Assembly (NCBI GenBank): GCA_016710525.1
Contig: JADJVQ010000043.1
Location: 1 to 64,000 of the forward strand
Length of the DNA: 64,000 nt
Direction of reading: 5' to 3'
Origin: Burkholderiaceae bacterium
GTDB lineage: Bacteria > Pseudomonadota > Gammaproteobacteria > Burkholderiales > Burkholderiaceae_E
Each line of letters starts with the position of its first letter. Within the stretch, counting starts at the first letter, position 1. Made by a program: the position numbers and the translations under genes. The notes below the pieces were generated by a model, which was given only the letters and a program-made list of their open reading frames with translations, did not search any database and was not told the origin of the DNA. Positions 25,968 to 35,037 of this stretch are shown one piece after another.

Positions 25968-27176
25968 ATGTCCTTGGAATCGCTGAATCCGCCCGTTCGG
26001 GCCCGGGCAGAAGAACCGGCTCTGGTCGCCGCGGCCCGTTCCCTGCGCCAGGCGGCGCAGGCCGCATCGGATGGCATCGAACAGCAGCGCCGCCTGCCCG
26101 ATCCCCTGCTCGAGCGGCTGCACGAGGCGCGGCTGTTCCGGATGCTGCTGCCGCGTTCGGTCGACGGCCTCGAAACCGATCCCATCACGTTCTTTCGGGT
26201 GATCGAGCAGATCGCCGGTGGCGATGCGTCAGTTGCCTGGTGCCTGTGCCAGGCGGGCGGCTGCGCGATGGCCGCGGCCTACCTCGATGCGCCGATCGCC
26301 GACCGGATCTTCGGCCAGGACCCGCGTTCGGTGCTGGCCTGGGGGCCAGGACCGAAGGTGAAGGCGATCGTCACCGACGGCGGCTACCGGGTGAGCGGCG
26401 CGTGGTCGTTCGCCTCGGGCGGGCGGCACGCCACCTGGCTGGGCGCCCACTGCCCGATCTACCGTGCCGACGGGTCCCCGCTGACCGATGCCGATGGCCG
26501 CCGGGTCGAGCGCACGATGCTGGTGCCGGCCGGCGCGGTCCAGTGGACCGACATCTGGGACACGGTGGGGCTGCGCGGCACGGCCAGCGACCAGTTCGCG
26601 CTGAACGATCACTTCGTGCCGGCTGATCACTCGATCACCCGCGACTTCGAGAAGGAATGCCGCGAGCCGGGCACGCTCTACCGGATGTCGGCCAACACCT
26701 GCTACCAGGTCGGCTTCGCGGGCGTCGCGCTGGGCATCGCGCGGGCCGCGCTCGACGACTTCATCGAGCTGGCGCGCAACAAGGTGCCGCGCGGCCAGCG
26801 CAGCCCGCTGCGCGACAACGCGGTGGTCCAGTCGACGGTGGCCCGCGCCGAGGCCGGTGTGCGCGCCGGGCGCGCCCTGCTGCTGCAGTCGCTGGCCGAG
26901 ATCTGGGATGAAGTCGGCCAGCCCGGCGGCAGGCTGACGATGGATCAGCGCATCATCGTCCGGATGGCCTCCACGCATGCCATCCACCAGGCACGCGAAG
27001 CGGTCGACGCCGTCTACAACGCCGCCGGCGCCACCGCCATCTTCGGCAGCCACCCGCTGCAGCGACGCTTTCGCGACATCCACACGGTCACGCAGCAGCT
27101 GCAGGGCCGGCTGTCCCATTTCGAAACCGTCGGCGCCTGGATGCTGGGCGCCGATGCCGATCTTGCTTTTGTCTGA
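25968..27176 (+). CDS. Acyl-CoA-dehydrogenase-fold flavin monooxygenase-like protein
   Basis: A 402-residue protein of the acyl-CoA dehydrogenase superfamily. Its C-terminal domain (THAIHQAREAVDAVYNAAGA) is of the Acyl-CoA_dh_2 type found in HsaA, HpaB-like and DszC two-component flavin monooxygenases. The middle beta domain contains YRVSGAWSFASGGRHATWL, the flavin/substrate region. It lacks the Glu catalytic pattern of classical dehydrogenases that I could recognise. These oxygenases hydroxylate aromatics or sulfur compounds using reduced flavin; no flavin reductase gene is adjacent. It is followed 12 bases later by a VOC gene. Confidence 0.82.
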   Translation: MSLESLNPPVRARAEEPALVAAARSLRQAAQAASDGIEQQRRLPDPLLERLHEARLFRMLLPRSVDGLETDPITFFRVIEQIAGGDASVAWCLCQAGGCAMAAAYLDAPIADRIFGQDPRSVLAWGPGPKVKAIVTDGGYRVSGAWSFASGGRHATWLGAHCPIYRADGSPLTDADGRRVERTMLVPAGAVQWTDIWDTVGLRGTASDQFALNDHFVPADHSITRDFEKECREPGTLYRMSANTCYQVGFAGVALGIARAALDDFIELARNKVPRGQRSPLRDNAVVQSTVARAEAGVRAGRALLLQSLAEIWDEVGQPGGRLTMDQRIIVRMASTHAIHQAREAVDAVYNAAGATAIFGSHPLQRRFRDIHTVTQQLQGRLSHFETVGAWMLGADADLAFV

Positions 27177-27188
27177 GGAGCCACGACC

Positions 27189-27599
27189 ATGCCGCTGGGA
27201 GCCTTGCAGCACTACACCATCGAACCCACCGATCTCGAACGCACCAAGGACTTCTACTGCACCGTCCTGGGCCTGGAGAACGGCGACCGGCCGCCGCTGG
27301 GCTTTCCGGGCTATTGGCTGTACTCGGGCGGCATCGCCACGGTGCATCTGCTCGGGCCCCGCCAGCCGCGCGAAGGCATCGTGGTGCGCGGCACCGACAA
27401 GCACTTCCCCGACACCGGCCGCTTCGACCACATCGCGTTCGCGGCCACCGACCTGCCGGCCATGCGCCAGCGCCTGCAGTCTCACCAGGTGACGTTTCGC
27501 GAGCAGGTCGTGCCGCGCACCGGCGCCGCGCAGATCTTCCTGTACGACCCCGACGGCATCGGCGTGGAACTGAATTTCCCGCCCCCCGACGCGCGCTGA
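27189..27599 (+). CDS. VOC (glyoxalase/extradiol dioxygenase-fold) protein
   Basis: A 136-residue single VOC module pair. Candidate metal ligands are His8 (LQHYTIEP), a His in ATVHLLG, His near residue 80 (FDHIAFAA) and a late Glu in GIGVELNF. The family includes glyoxalases, epimerases and extradiol dioxygenases. Placed directly between a flavin hydroxylase-like gene and a hydrolase gene with gaps of 12 and 9 bases, it is probably the ring-handling or isomerising step of the same pathway. Confidence 0.87.
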   Translation: MPLGALQHYTIEPTDLERTKDFYCTVLGLENGDRPPLGFPGYWLYSGGIATVHLLGPRQPREGIVVRGTDKHFPDTGRFDHIAFAATDLPAMRQRLQSHQVTFREQVVPRTGAAQIFLYDPDGIGVELNFPPPDAR

Positions 27600-27608
27600 C
27601 CGCCCGCG

Positions 27609-29519
27609 ATGCTGCTGTCCATCGACATCGAGGCGGTCGACCCGCTGGCCGACAGGGCCCCGTTCGGCCAGGCCGGTCCTTACGAGCGGGTCACCGGCAC
27701 CGCCCACGGCGAGGTCGATCCCGATCATCCCGCCAACCGCGGCATCGCACTGCTCGCGCAGGCGCCGCGCAACACCCGCGGGCGGGTCGAGTACAGCACC
27801 GGCATCTACCTGCTCCGGCCGGCCGACCCGGCCCGGGGCAGCGGCCGGCTGCTGTACGAAGTCAACAATCGCGGCCGCAAGATGCTGTTCAGCACGCTGG
27901 CCGATGCGCCCGCCGGGATCAACGATCCCCGAACCCTCGCCGACCTGGGCAACGCGTTTCCGCTGACGCTGGGCCACGTGCTGGTCTGGTCTGGGTGGGA
28001 CCCGGACGCGCCGCGTGCCAAGGGCGGCCTGGCGCTGGACGCGCCGGTGGCCACCGACGAGGGCCGGCCGATCGTGCGGCGCGTGCGCGACGAATTCGTG
28101 TCGGGCACGCGCATCGGGGTGCTGGAGGCGTTTCGCCTGTCGCACCAGGCCGCCTCGCAGGCGCAGGATCGCGCCCGGCTGACCGTGCGCGAACGCGAGG
28201 CCGATGCGCCGCAGGAAATGCCCGGCGCGGACTGGTCGTTCGTCGATGCGCGTTCGATCCGGCTGCGCGAGGGCCTGGTCGCGCGGCCCGGTTTTCTGTA
28301 CGAGTTCCACTACGATGCGATCCACCCCAAAGTGCAGGGTCTGGGCTTTGCCGCCACCCGCGACGTGGTGAGCCACCTGCGACACCACGCGGGCGGCATC
28401 GCGCTGACGGGACGGCCGATGAGCCACGCACTGGCGATCGGCATTTCGCAGGCGGGCCGCTACCTGCGCGACCACATCGGCCAGGGCTTCAATCGCGACG
28501 AAGAGGGCCGGCGGGTGTTCGACGGAGTGCTCTCGCACATCGCCGGCGTGGGACGGGTGTTCCTGAACGCCCCGTTCGCTCAGCCGGCACGCACCTGCAC
28601 CCAGCACGAAGACCACGCCTACCCCGAAAATGCCTTCCCGTTCTCGGCGGCCACGCTGACCGATCCACTGACCGGGCAGACCTCCGCGCTGCTGCGCGGC
28701 GACGACAGCGACCCGCGGCTGATCGAGATCAACACGTCGACCGAATACTGGCAGAAGGGCGCCTCGCTGCTGCATACCGATCCCCTGGGCCAGCGCGATG
28801 TCGCCCTGCCGGACACTGCGCGGGTCTACCTGATCGCCGGCACCCAGCATGGCGGGCGGGCGGGCATGACCGCCGACCCCGGCCCGGCGGTCAATCCGCG
28901 CAATCCGCACAACCCGATGCCGGCCGTGCGCGCACTGCTGGTGGCGCTGGACGCGTGGGTGGTGCGCGGCGAGGCGCCTCCGCCCAGCCGGGTCCCGACA
29001 CTGGCCGATGGCACGCTGGTCGCGGCGGACCAGACCGGGTTTCCGGCCATTCCCGGGGCGGCGATCGCGCGCATCGTGAATCGACTCTCGCCGCCCGGCG
29101 ACTGGGTCGAGCCGGCACGTTCGGGCACCACCGATCCGGTGACCCGCGGGGCCGACGCTTATCGCCCGCTGGTCTGCAAGGTCGACGCCGATGGCAACGA
29201 GGTCGCGGGCATCCGCCTGCCGGACATCGCGGTGCCCCTGGCCACTTTCACCGGCTGGAACGTCTACAAGGCGCCCTACCCGGAGGGTGAACTGGCCGAT
29301 CGCGACGGCAGCTTCCTGGCGTTCGCGGCCGACGAGGCGGCTCGCCGCACGGCGGGCGACCCGCGCGCCGCGATCGCGCAGCGCTATGCCGGCCGGGACG
29401 ACTATGTCGCGCGCGTACGCCAGGCCGCGCAGTGGCTGGTGCGCGAGCGGCTGATGCTGGAACGGGACGCCGACGCCTGCGTCGAGCGCGCCCGCGGCGA
29501 TCCCCGGCTGAATCCATGA
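27609..29519 (+). CDS. Large alpha/beta-hydrolase domain protein (Abhydrolase_10 type)
   Basis: A 636-residue protein of the alpha/beta-hydrolase-domain family of unknown function. The nucleophile elbow is ALAIGISQAGRYLRD at about residues 275-290, embedded in a long conserved frame (LLYEVNNRGRKMLFSTLADA near the start, EINTSTEYWQKGASLLHTD later). No signal peptide is visible, so it is likely cytosolic. It is the third gene of the monooxygenase-like/VOC/hydrolase run and probably hydrolyses an ester, lactone or C-C bond of the pathway intermediate. Confidence 0.82.
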   Translation: MLLSIDIEAVDPLADRAPFGQAGPYERVTGTAHGEVDPDHPANRGIALLAQAPRNTRGRVEYSTGIYLLRPADPARGSGRLLYEVNNRGRKMLFSTLADAPAGINDPRTLADLGNAFPLTLGHVLVWSGWDPDAPRAKGGLALDAPVATDEGRPIVRRVRDEFVSGTRIGVLEAFRLSHQAASQAQDRARLTVREREADAPQEMPGADWSFVDARSIRLREGLVARPGFLYEFHYDAIHPKVQGLGFAATRDVVSHLRHHAGGIALTGRPMSHALAIGISQAGRYLRDHIGQGFNRDEEGRRVFDGVLSHIAGVGRVFLNAPFAQPARTCTQHEDHAYPENAFPFSAATLTDPLTGQTSALLRGDDSDPRLIEINTSTEYWQKGASLLHTDPLGQRDVALPDTARVYLIAGTQHGGRAGMTADPGPAVNPRNPHNPMPAVRALLVALDAWVVRGEAPPPSRVPTLADGTLVAADQTGFPAIPGAAIARIVNRLSPPGDWVEPARSGTTDPVTRGADAYRPLVCKVDADGNEVAGIRLPDIAVPLATFTGWNVYKAPYPEGELADRDGSFLAFAADEAARRTAGDPRAAIAQRYAGRDDYVARVRQAAQWLVRERLMLERDADACVERARGDPRLNP

Positions 29520-29675
29520 CCTCGGACACGCCCTTCTTCAACGCCGATCCGCCCTTGGGCCCCGGAACCGACAGCGACAATCCCGGGATTGCCAACGCCG
29601 CCAGAGCCCGCTGGGCGAGGCCGGGCGACAATAGGGGCGATCTTTAGGCCAAACGTAGCGCGAAAGGCGCAAACC

Positions 29676-30740
29676 ATGAACAAGCGAATCGCGGTGATCG
29701 GCAGCGGCGCCCTGGGCGGCTACGTCGGCGGCTATCTGGCCCACGCCGGGCACGACGTGACGCTGGTCGACTTCTGGCCCGAGCACGTCGAGACCATCCG
29801 GCGCAAGGGACTGGAGCTCGACGGACTGACCCCGGCGGAGCAGTTCACCGTGACCCGCGCCCGGACCATGCACCTGACCGAGATGCAGCAGATCTCGCGC
29901 GAGCGGCCGATCGACATCGCCTTCGTCGCGGTGAAGTCCTACGACACCGAATGGGCCACCGCGCTGGTCCGCCCGTACCTGGCAAGCGACGGGTACGTGG
30001 TGTCGCTGCAGAACTGCCTGAACGAGGAGCGCATTGCCGGCATCGTCGGCTGGGGCAAGACGGTCGGCATGGTCGCCTCGCTGATCTCGGTCGACCTGCA
30101 CGAGCCGGGACGCATCCGTCGCACGATGCCCAAGGGCGGCGAGAAGCACACGGTGTTCCGGGTGGGCGAAGTGCATGGCCGCATCACCCGGCGCGTCGAG
30201 GAACTGCGCGAACTGGTCGGCATCATCGACAGCGCCCGCACGACCACCAATCTGTGGGGCGAACGATGGTCCAAGCTGTGCCAGAACGGCATGAGCAATG
30301 GCGTCTCGGCGGCCACCGGACTGACCGGCACCGACTGCCATCGCAACGACGCGATCCGGCGATTCCAGATTCAGCTCGGCGGCGAGGCCGTGCGTGTCGG
30401 GCAGGCGCTGGGGTATCACATCGAGAAGATCGGCAAGATGGAGCCGGAACAACTGGCCCGCGCCGCGGAGGCAGACCCGGGCGCGCTGGCCGAGATCGAA
30501 GCCGTGCTCCGCCCGGCGGCGGGCGCCAGCGCCAATCCGCGTGCCGACGTGCAGCGCCCCTCGATGGCCCAGGACATCATCAAGGGGCGGCGCACCGAGA
30601 TCGACTTCATGAACGGCTACATCGCCGAACGCGGTCGCTTCATCGGCGTAGCGGCGCCCGCCCACGAGCGCCTGACCGAACTCGTGCTGCAGGTCGAACG
30701 CGGGCAGCGCGCCCCCGCGCCGGGCCTGCTTGGCGGTTGA
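29676..30740 (+). CDS. Ketopantoate reductase (PanE/ApbA)-like dehydrogenase
   Basis: A 354-residue protein. The N-terminal Rossmann fold has IAVIGSGALGGYVGGYLAHA, followed by AFVAVKSYDT and the catalytic-type NGMSNGVSAATG helix region with a conserved lysine (WSKLCQNGM). The C-terminal domain is the ApbA_C helical bundle. PanE reduces 2-dehydropantoate with NADPH, but longer paralogues like this one often sit in catabolic loci. The ATG at 29676 follows AAAGG. It is separated by 156 bases from the hydrolase gene and may have its own promoter. Confidence 0.83.
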   Translation: MNKRIAVIGSGALGGYVGGYLAHAGHDVTLVDFWPEHVETIRRKGLELDGLTPAEQFTVTRARTMHLTEMQQISRERPIDIAFVAVKSYDTEWATALVRPYLASDGYVVSLQNCLNEERIAGIVGWGKTVGMVASLISVDLHEPGRIRRTMPKGGEKHTVFRVGEVHGRITRRVEELRELVGIIDSARTTTNLWGERWSKLCQNGMSNGVSAATGLTGTDCHRNDAIRRFQIQLGGEAVRVGQALGYHIEKIGKMEPEQLARAAEADPGALAEIEAVLRPAAGASANPRADVQRPSMAQDIIKGRRTEIDFMNGYIAERGRFIGVAAPAHERLTELVLQVERGQRAPAPGLLGG

Positions 30741-30761
30741 TGGAGCTCGCGAGCGCCTCCG

Positions 30762-31349
30762 ATGCCTGACCTGTCCGCCCCCTCCCGACAGGCGCTGGTC
30801 GAGCGCGACACGCGAGCCTGGCTCGAACGCGCCGTGATCGGACTGAATCTGTGCCCGTTCGCCAAAGCCGTGCATGTGAAAGGGCAGATCCATTTCGCGG
30901 TCAGCACCGCCGGCGACGCGCGAGCGCTGCTCGATGACCTGGCGCGCGAGCTGCGGGCGCTGGCGGCGACCGACCCCGACGTGCGCAGCACCACGCTGCT
31001 GATCGCGCCCGATTGCCTGGCGGACTTCTACGCGTTCAACGACCTGCTCGGCCGCGCCGACAAGCTGCTGCGCCGGCTCGAGCTGGACGGCACGCTGCAG
31101 ATCGCGAGCTTTCACCCGCAGTATCAGTTCGCAGGCACCGATCCGCAGGACATCGGCAACTTCACGAATCGGGCTCCCTACCCCACCTTGCACCTGCTGC
31201 GCGAATCGAGCATCGACCAGGCGGTGAAGTCGTTCCCGCAGGCCGAGCAGATCTTCGAACAGAACATCCGCACGCTGGAGACCCTGGGCCACGAAGGCTG
31301 GGACGCCCTGGATGTGGGACCATCGCGCGATGAAACCCCGCCACGCTGA
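30762..31349 (+). CDS. DUF1415 family protein
   Basis: A 195-residue cytosolic protein of the DUF1415 family: the conserved NLCPFAKAVHVKGQIHFAVS start, then FYAFNDLLGRADKLL and SFHPQYQFAG. The CPF and histidine-bearing FHPQYQF motifs are invariant in the family, but no function is known. It is 21 bases after the PanE-like gene and overlaps the next methyltransferase by 20 bases. Confidence 0.9.
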   Translation: MPDLSAPSRQALVERDTRAWLERAVIGLNLCPFAKAVHVKGQIHFAVSTAGDARALLDDLARELRALAATDPDVRSTTLLIAPDCLADFYAFNDLLGRADKLLRRLELDGTLQIASFHPQYQFAGTDPQDIGNFTNRAPYPTLHLLRESSIDQAVKSFPQAEQIFEQNIRTLETLGHEGWDALDVGPSRDETPPR

Positions 31350-32250
31350 ACCGCGCGTGAGCGCCCCGCCGGCCGAAGACCTGGAACTTGCGCCCGGCCA
31401 GTCTCGGGAGCTGCTCAAGGAACTGCACATCCTGACCCGCGACGGCCGGATCAATCAGGATTCCCGGCGCAAGCTCAAGCAGGTTCGCCACCTGTACCAG
31501 TTCATCGAGAAGCTGCTGCTCGAGCTGCCCGACAGTGCGCAGGGCATCACCGTGGCCGACCACGGTGCGGGCAAGTCGTACCTGGGCTTCATCCTGTGCG
31601 ATCTGTTCCTGCGCTCCGGTGCGCAGGGGCCGCGGGCCGGCCATGTGTACGGGATCGAGACCCGCGCCGAACTGGTCGAGCGCTCGCGCGAGCTCGCGGC
31701 CCGGCTCGGTTTTGCCCAGATGAGCTTCCTGAATCTCAGCGTCGCGCAGGCGACCACCTCGAGCGAATTGCCCGCGCGCATCGACATGGTGACCGCGCTG
31801 CACGCCTGCGACACCGCCACCGACGACGCCATCGCGTTCGGCCTCAACCGGCGCGCCCGCTTCATGGTGCTGGTGCCCTGCTGCCAGGCCGAGATCGCGC
31901 GGGCCCTGAACCGCGGCAAGGCCCTGTCGCTGTCGCGCACGCCGCTGGCCGAACTGTGGCGCCACCCGCTGCACACCCGCGAAATGGGCAGCCAGATCAC
32001 CAACGTGCTGCGCTGCCTGTACCTGGAGGCCTGCGGTTACCAGGTCACCGTGACCGAGCTGGTGGGCTGGGAGCACAGCCTGAAGAATGAACTGATCATC
32101 GCGCGCGACACCGGCCAACCCAGGCCGGCGGCAGCGCGGCGCCTGCGCAGCCTGCTCGACGAGTTCGCACTGGGCGGCCTGCTCGAATCGCGCTTCCCGC
32201 TCCTGCTGCCCGATCCGGGCGCGCCATCGCTGCCCGCACCGCTCGCGTAA
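31330..32250 (+). CDS. Class I SAM-dependent methyltransferase (Methyltransf_32-like)
   Basis: A 306-residue protein. The SAM site is ITVADHGAGKSYLGFILCDL, then the acidic GIETRAELVERS; the motif LVPCCQAEIARAL resembles the CCH/CCQ active-site motif of the METTL25/Methyltransf_32 class. The start at 31330 overlaps the DUF1415 gene. The substrate is unknown; animal relatives act on RNA or ribosomal protein, which is only a distant guide. Confidence 0.82.
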   Translation: MKPRHAEPRVSAPPAEDLELAPGQSRELLKELHILTRDGRINQDSRRKLKQVRHLYQFIEKLLLELPDSAQGITVADHGAGKSYLGFILCDLFLRSGAQGPRAGHVYGIETRAELVERSRELAARLGFAQMSFLNLSVAQATTSSELPARIDMVTALHACDTATDDAIAFGLNRRARFMVLVPCCQAEIARALNRGKALSLSRTPLAELWRHPLHTREMGSQITNVLRCLYLEACGYQVTVTELVGWEHSLKNELIIARDTGQPRPAAARRLRSLLDEFALGGLLESRFPLLLPDPGAPSLPAPLA

Positions 32251-32291
32251 GCCGGTCTGCGCGCCAGCGTACCGCTGGCGATCCGCTCCTG

Positions 32292-33460
<1,169 letters not shown>

Positions 33461-33494
33461 GAGAAGGCCTTGTGGTTTCAGAAAAGGGCGGTGG

Positions 33495-33920
33495 TCAGCG
33501 CAAGCGGCCGGCCAGCGCGGCCTTCACCGCGGGACTGGCCTGCAGAGCGCCAAGCACCTCGATCGAGTCGATGGTGGCCGCCGCCAGTTCGGCCGTGACG
33601 TCCGATGCGATCGAAGCCAGGCCCAGCACCCGTATCTGGAGCTTTTGCCGGGCGGCCCTGGCCGCGCGCAGATCGTCTGCGCTGAAGTGCTGCAGACCCA
33701 GCACCAGCATCTTGCGGGCGACGACCTGGTTGACGGCGTCCGAATGGCGGCTCAACTGGTTTCGGATGGCGGTGCGGATGAAGTCGGTCCGGTTGCCATA
33801 GAAGCCCTCGGCCACCAGCAGATCGACCTGGCCCAGGTCCACATAGCCGAGGTTGATGGTGATCTTCTCGGAGTCCGAAGCCCGGGGCACGCGGGTTGTG
33901 ATCGCAGGTGCTTGTTTCAT
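33495..33920 (-). CDS. Ribbon-helix-helix (CopG-type) transcriptional regulator
   Basis: A 141-residue protein whose N-terminal part has the RHH pattern: strand KITINLGYVDLGQVDLLVAE, then helix YGNRTDFIRTAIRNQLSRH. The C-terminal 80 residues are a helical extension. In Burkholderiales such regulators are commonly paired with PHB-depolymerase-type esterases, as here (34 bases upstream of the esterase). A palindrome lies 15 bases upstream of its start, a likely autoregulatory site. Confidence 0.85.
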   Translation of the reverse strand: MKQAPAITTRVPRASDSEKITINLGYVDLGQVDLLVAEGFYGNRTDFIRTAIRNQLSRHSDAVNQVVARKMLVLGLQHFSADDLRAARAARQKLQIRVLGLASIASDVTAELAAATIDSIEVLGALQASPAVKAALAGRLR

Positions 33921-33934
33921 ATCGCCATCCTATC

Positions 33935-33952
33935 ACCATCCATGTGGATGGT
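33935..33952. promoter_or_regulatory. Palindromic operator candidate for the RHH regulator
   Basis: ACCATCCA and TGGATGGT are perfect 8-base arms around a 2-base centre, 15 bases upstream of the regulator's ATG. Size and position fit a dimeric RHH operator. It is also upstream of the decayed phhA on the other strand. Confidence 0.6.
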
Positions 33953-33996
33953 AGCGGGATGTTTTTTCGGAGAATTCCGCGGTATCCATCCCCGCG

Positions 33997-34727
33997 TTGC
34001 CGGCGATTCTCCTGGAGGCCTGCACGCCGCGAAGCCCTGTCCGACCGCGCTTGCGGGCGTGCCCCTCCCCCCGGCCGGACTGGACCGTCGATCAGCATTG
34101 GGAGCGCTATCGCGACGAGGAGCCCGCGGTCTGGCGGCGCCTGTACGAGCGCCACAGCCGGCTGTTGCCGGGCCGGGCCTGCAACGACTACCTGGCCGGA
34201 CTGCGGACGAGCCAGCTCGACTACCTCGAAGAGCCCGATGTCTTTCACGACGTGTTCGGCCACGTACCGATGCTGATGAACCCGGTGATGGCGGATTTCG
34301 TGCAGGCCTACGGCATGGGGGGCTGCGCGCGAAAGGGCTCGGCGTGCTGGCCGAACTGGCCCGGGTCTACTGGTACACAGTGGAATTCGGCCTGGTGAAC
34401 CAGCCCGACGGGCTTCGCATCTATGGGTCGGGCATCCTGTCGTCGAGTGCCGAAACCCGCTTGGCGCTGGAGGACAGCTCACCTCATCGTGTGCGCTTCG
34501 CGCTGCCGCGGGTGATGCGCACGCGGTACCGGATCGATGATTTCCAGGAGGTCTACTTCGTGCTCGACAACCTGACCCAGCTGCTGGACTTGGCGCAGAT
34601 CGACTTCATGCCGCTCTATGGTCAGGTTGCCGGCCTGCCGGCGCTCGATCCCGGCGAACTCGCCACGGGCGACCAGATCATCCGGCAGGGAACCGGCGCT
34701 TACCACCGCGGCCGGCAGGCGCCGTGA
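33997..34727 (+). pseudogene. phhA: Decayed phenylalanine 4-monooxygenase
   Basis: Both halves are unmistakable: WTVDQHWERYRDEEPAVW and LLPGRACNDYLAGL, then QLDYLEEPDVFHDVFGHVP with the iron-ligand histidines, and after a shift ELARVYWYTVEFGLVN with the glutamate ligand. Two defects are visible. About 55 residues normally present between the DYLAGL and QLDYLEEP segments (the ATGW/VPGL substrate-cofactor part) are deleted. A frameshift also falls in a G6 run at 34317-34322. The N-terminus is unclear and may have a second shift in a C-rich stretch near 34070. The enzyme hydroxylates phenylalanine to tyrosine with a tetrahydropterin cofactor. The internal deletion argues for true loss of function. 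No phhB neighbour is present. Confidence 0.82.
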
Positions 34728-34772
34728 CCGGCGTCGGCCCGCCAGCCGATGGCCGACGCCGGCGGCCCGCGT

Positions 34773-34907
34773 TCATTTTTTCTTCGAGCGATCCGGCACG
34801 ACGGTGGTGATCGTGGGCGTCACCACACCCGGTGATATCGGCTTGCTGGTGGACTGGTCTTTTTTCGGCTTCTTCTGTTCCTTGCCGCGCTGCTGGCCCT
34901 TGGGCAT
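34773..34907 (-). CDS. Small lysine-rich conserved protein (44 aa)
   Basis: A 44-residue basic peptide beginning MPKGQQRGKEQKKPKK, with a short proline/threonine segment (PGVVTPTITTVV) and a C-terminal DRSKKK. The ATG at 34907 is preceded by AGGAGATCAGC, a strong ribosome site with good spacing. The composition suggests nucleic-acid or ribosome association. I recall similar small proteins in Burkholderiales, without known function. Confidence 0.65.
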   Translation of the reverse strand: MPKGQQRGKEQKKPKKDQSTSKPISPGVVTPTITTVVPDRSKKK

Positions 34908-35037
34908 GCTGATCTCCTATGACCGGTTGAGTTGTCGAGCGGACTGCTGCCCGACATGTTAACCGCAAGCGAAGGCCGTGCTGCACGCCTGCCGGTGGCG
35001 ATCCTGGCGCCGCCGCCGCCGGCCACGTTGCGTAGGC

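Noticed and set aside
26229..28910. An 893-codon minus-strand frame opposite the monooxygenase/VOC/hydrolase genes
   Set aside because: It is the shadow of three well-supported plus-strand genes, with His/Arg/Gly-rich content and no family motif.
33461..34020. Plus-strand frame opposite the RHH regulator that runs into phhA
   Set aside because: Its first half is antisense to the regulator and only the part after about 34060 resembles phenylalanine hydroxylase.
34317..34322. Programmed ribosomal frameshift in phhA
   Set aside because: The G6 run is not a known slippery site, and the gene also has an internal deletion, so decay is simpler.
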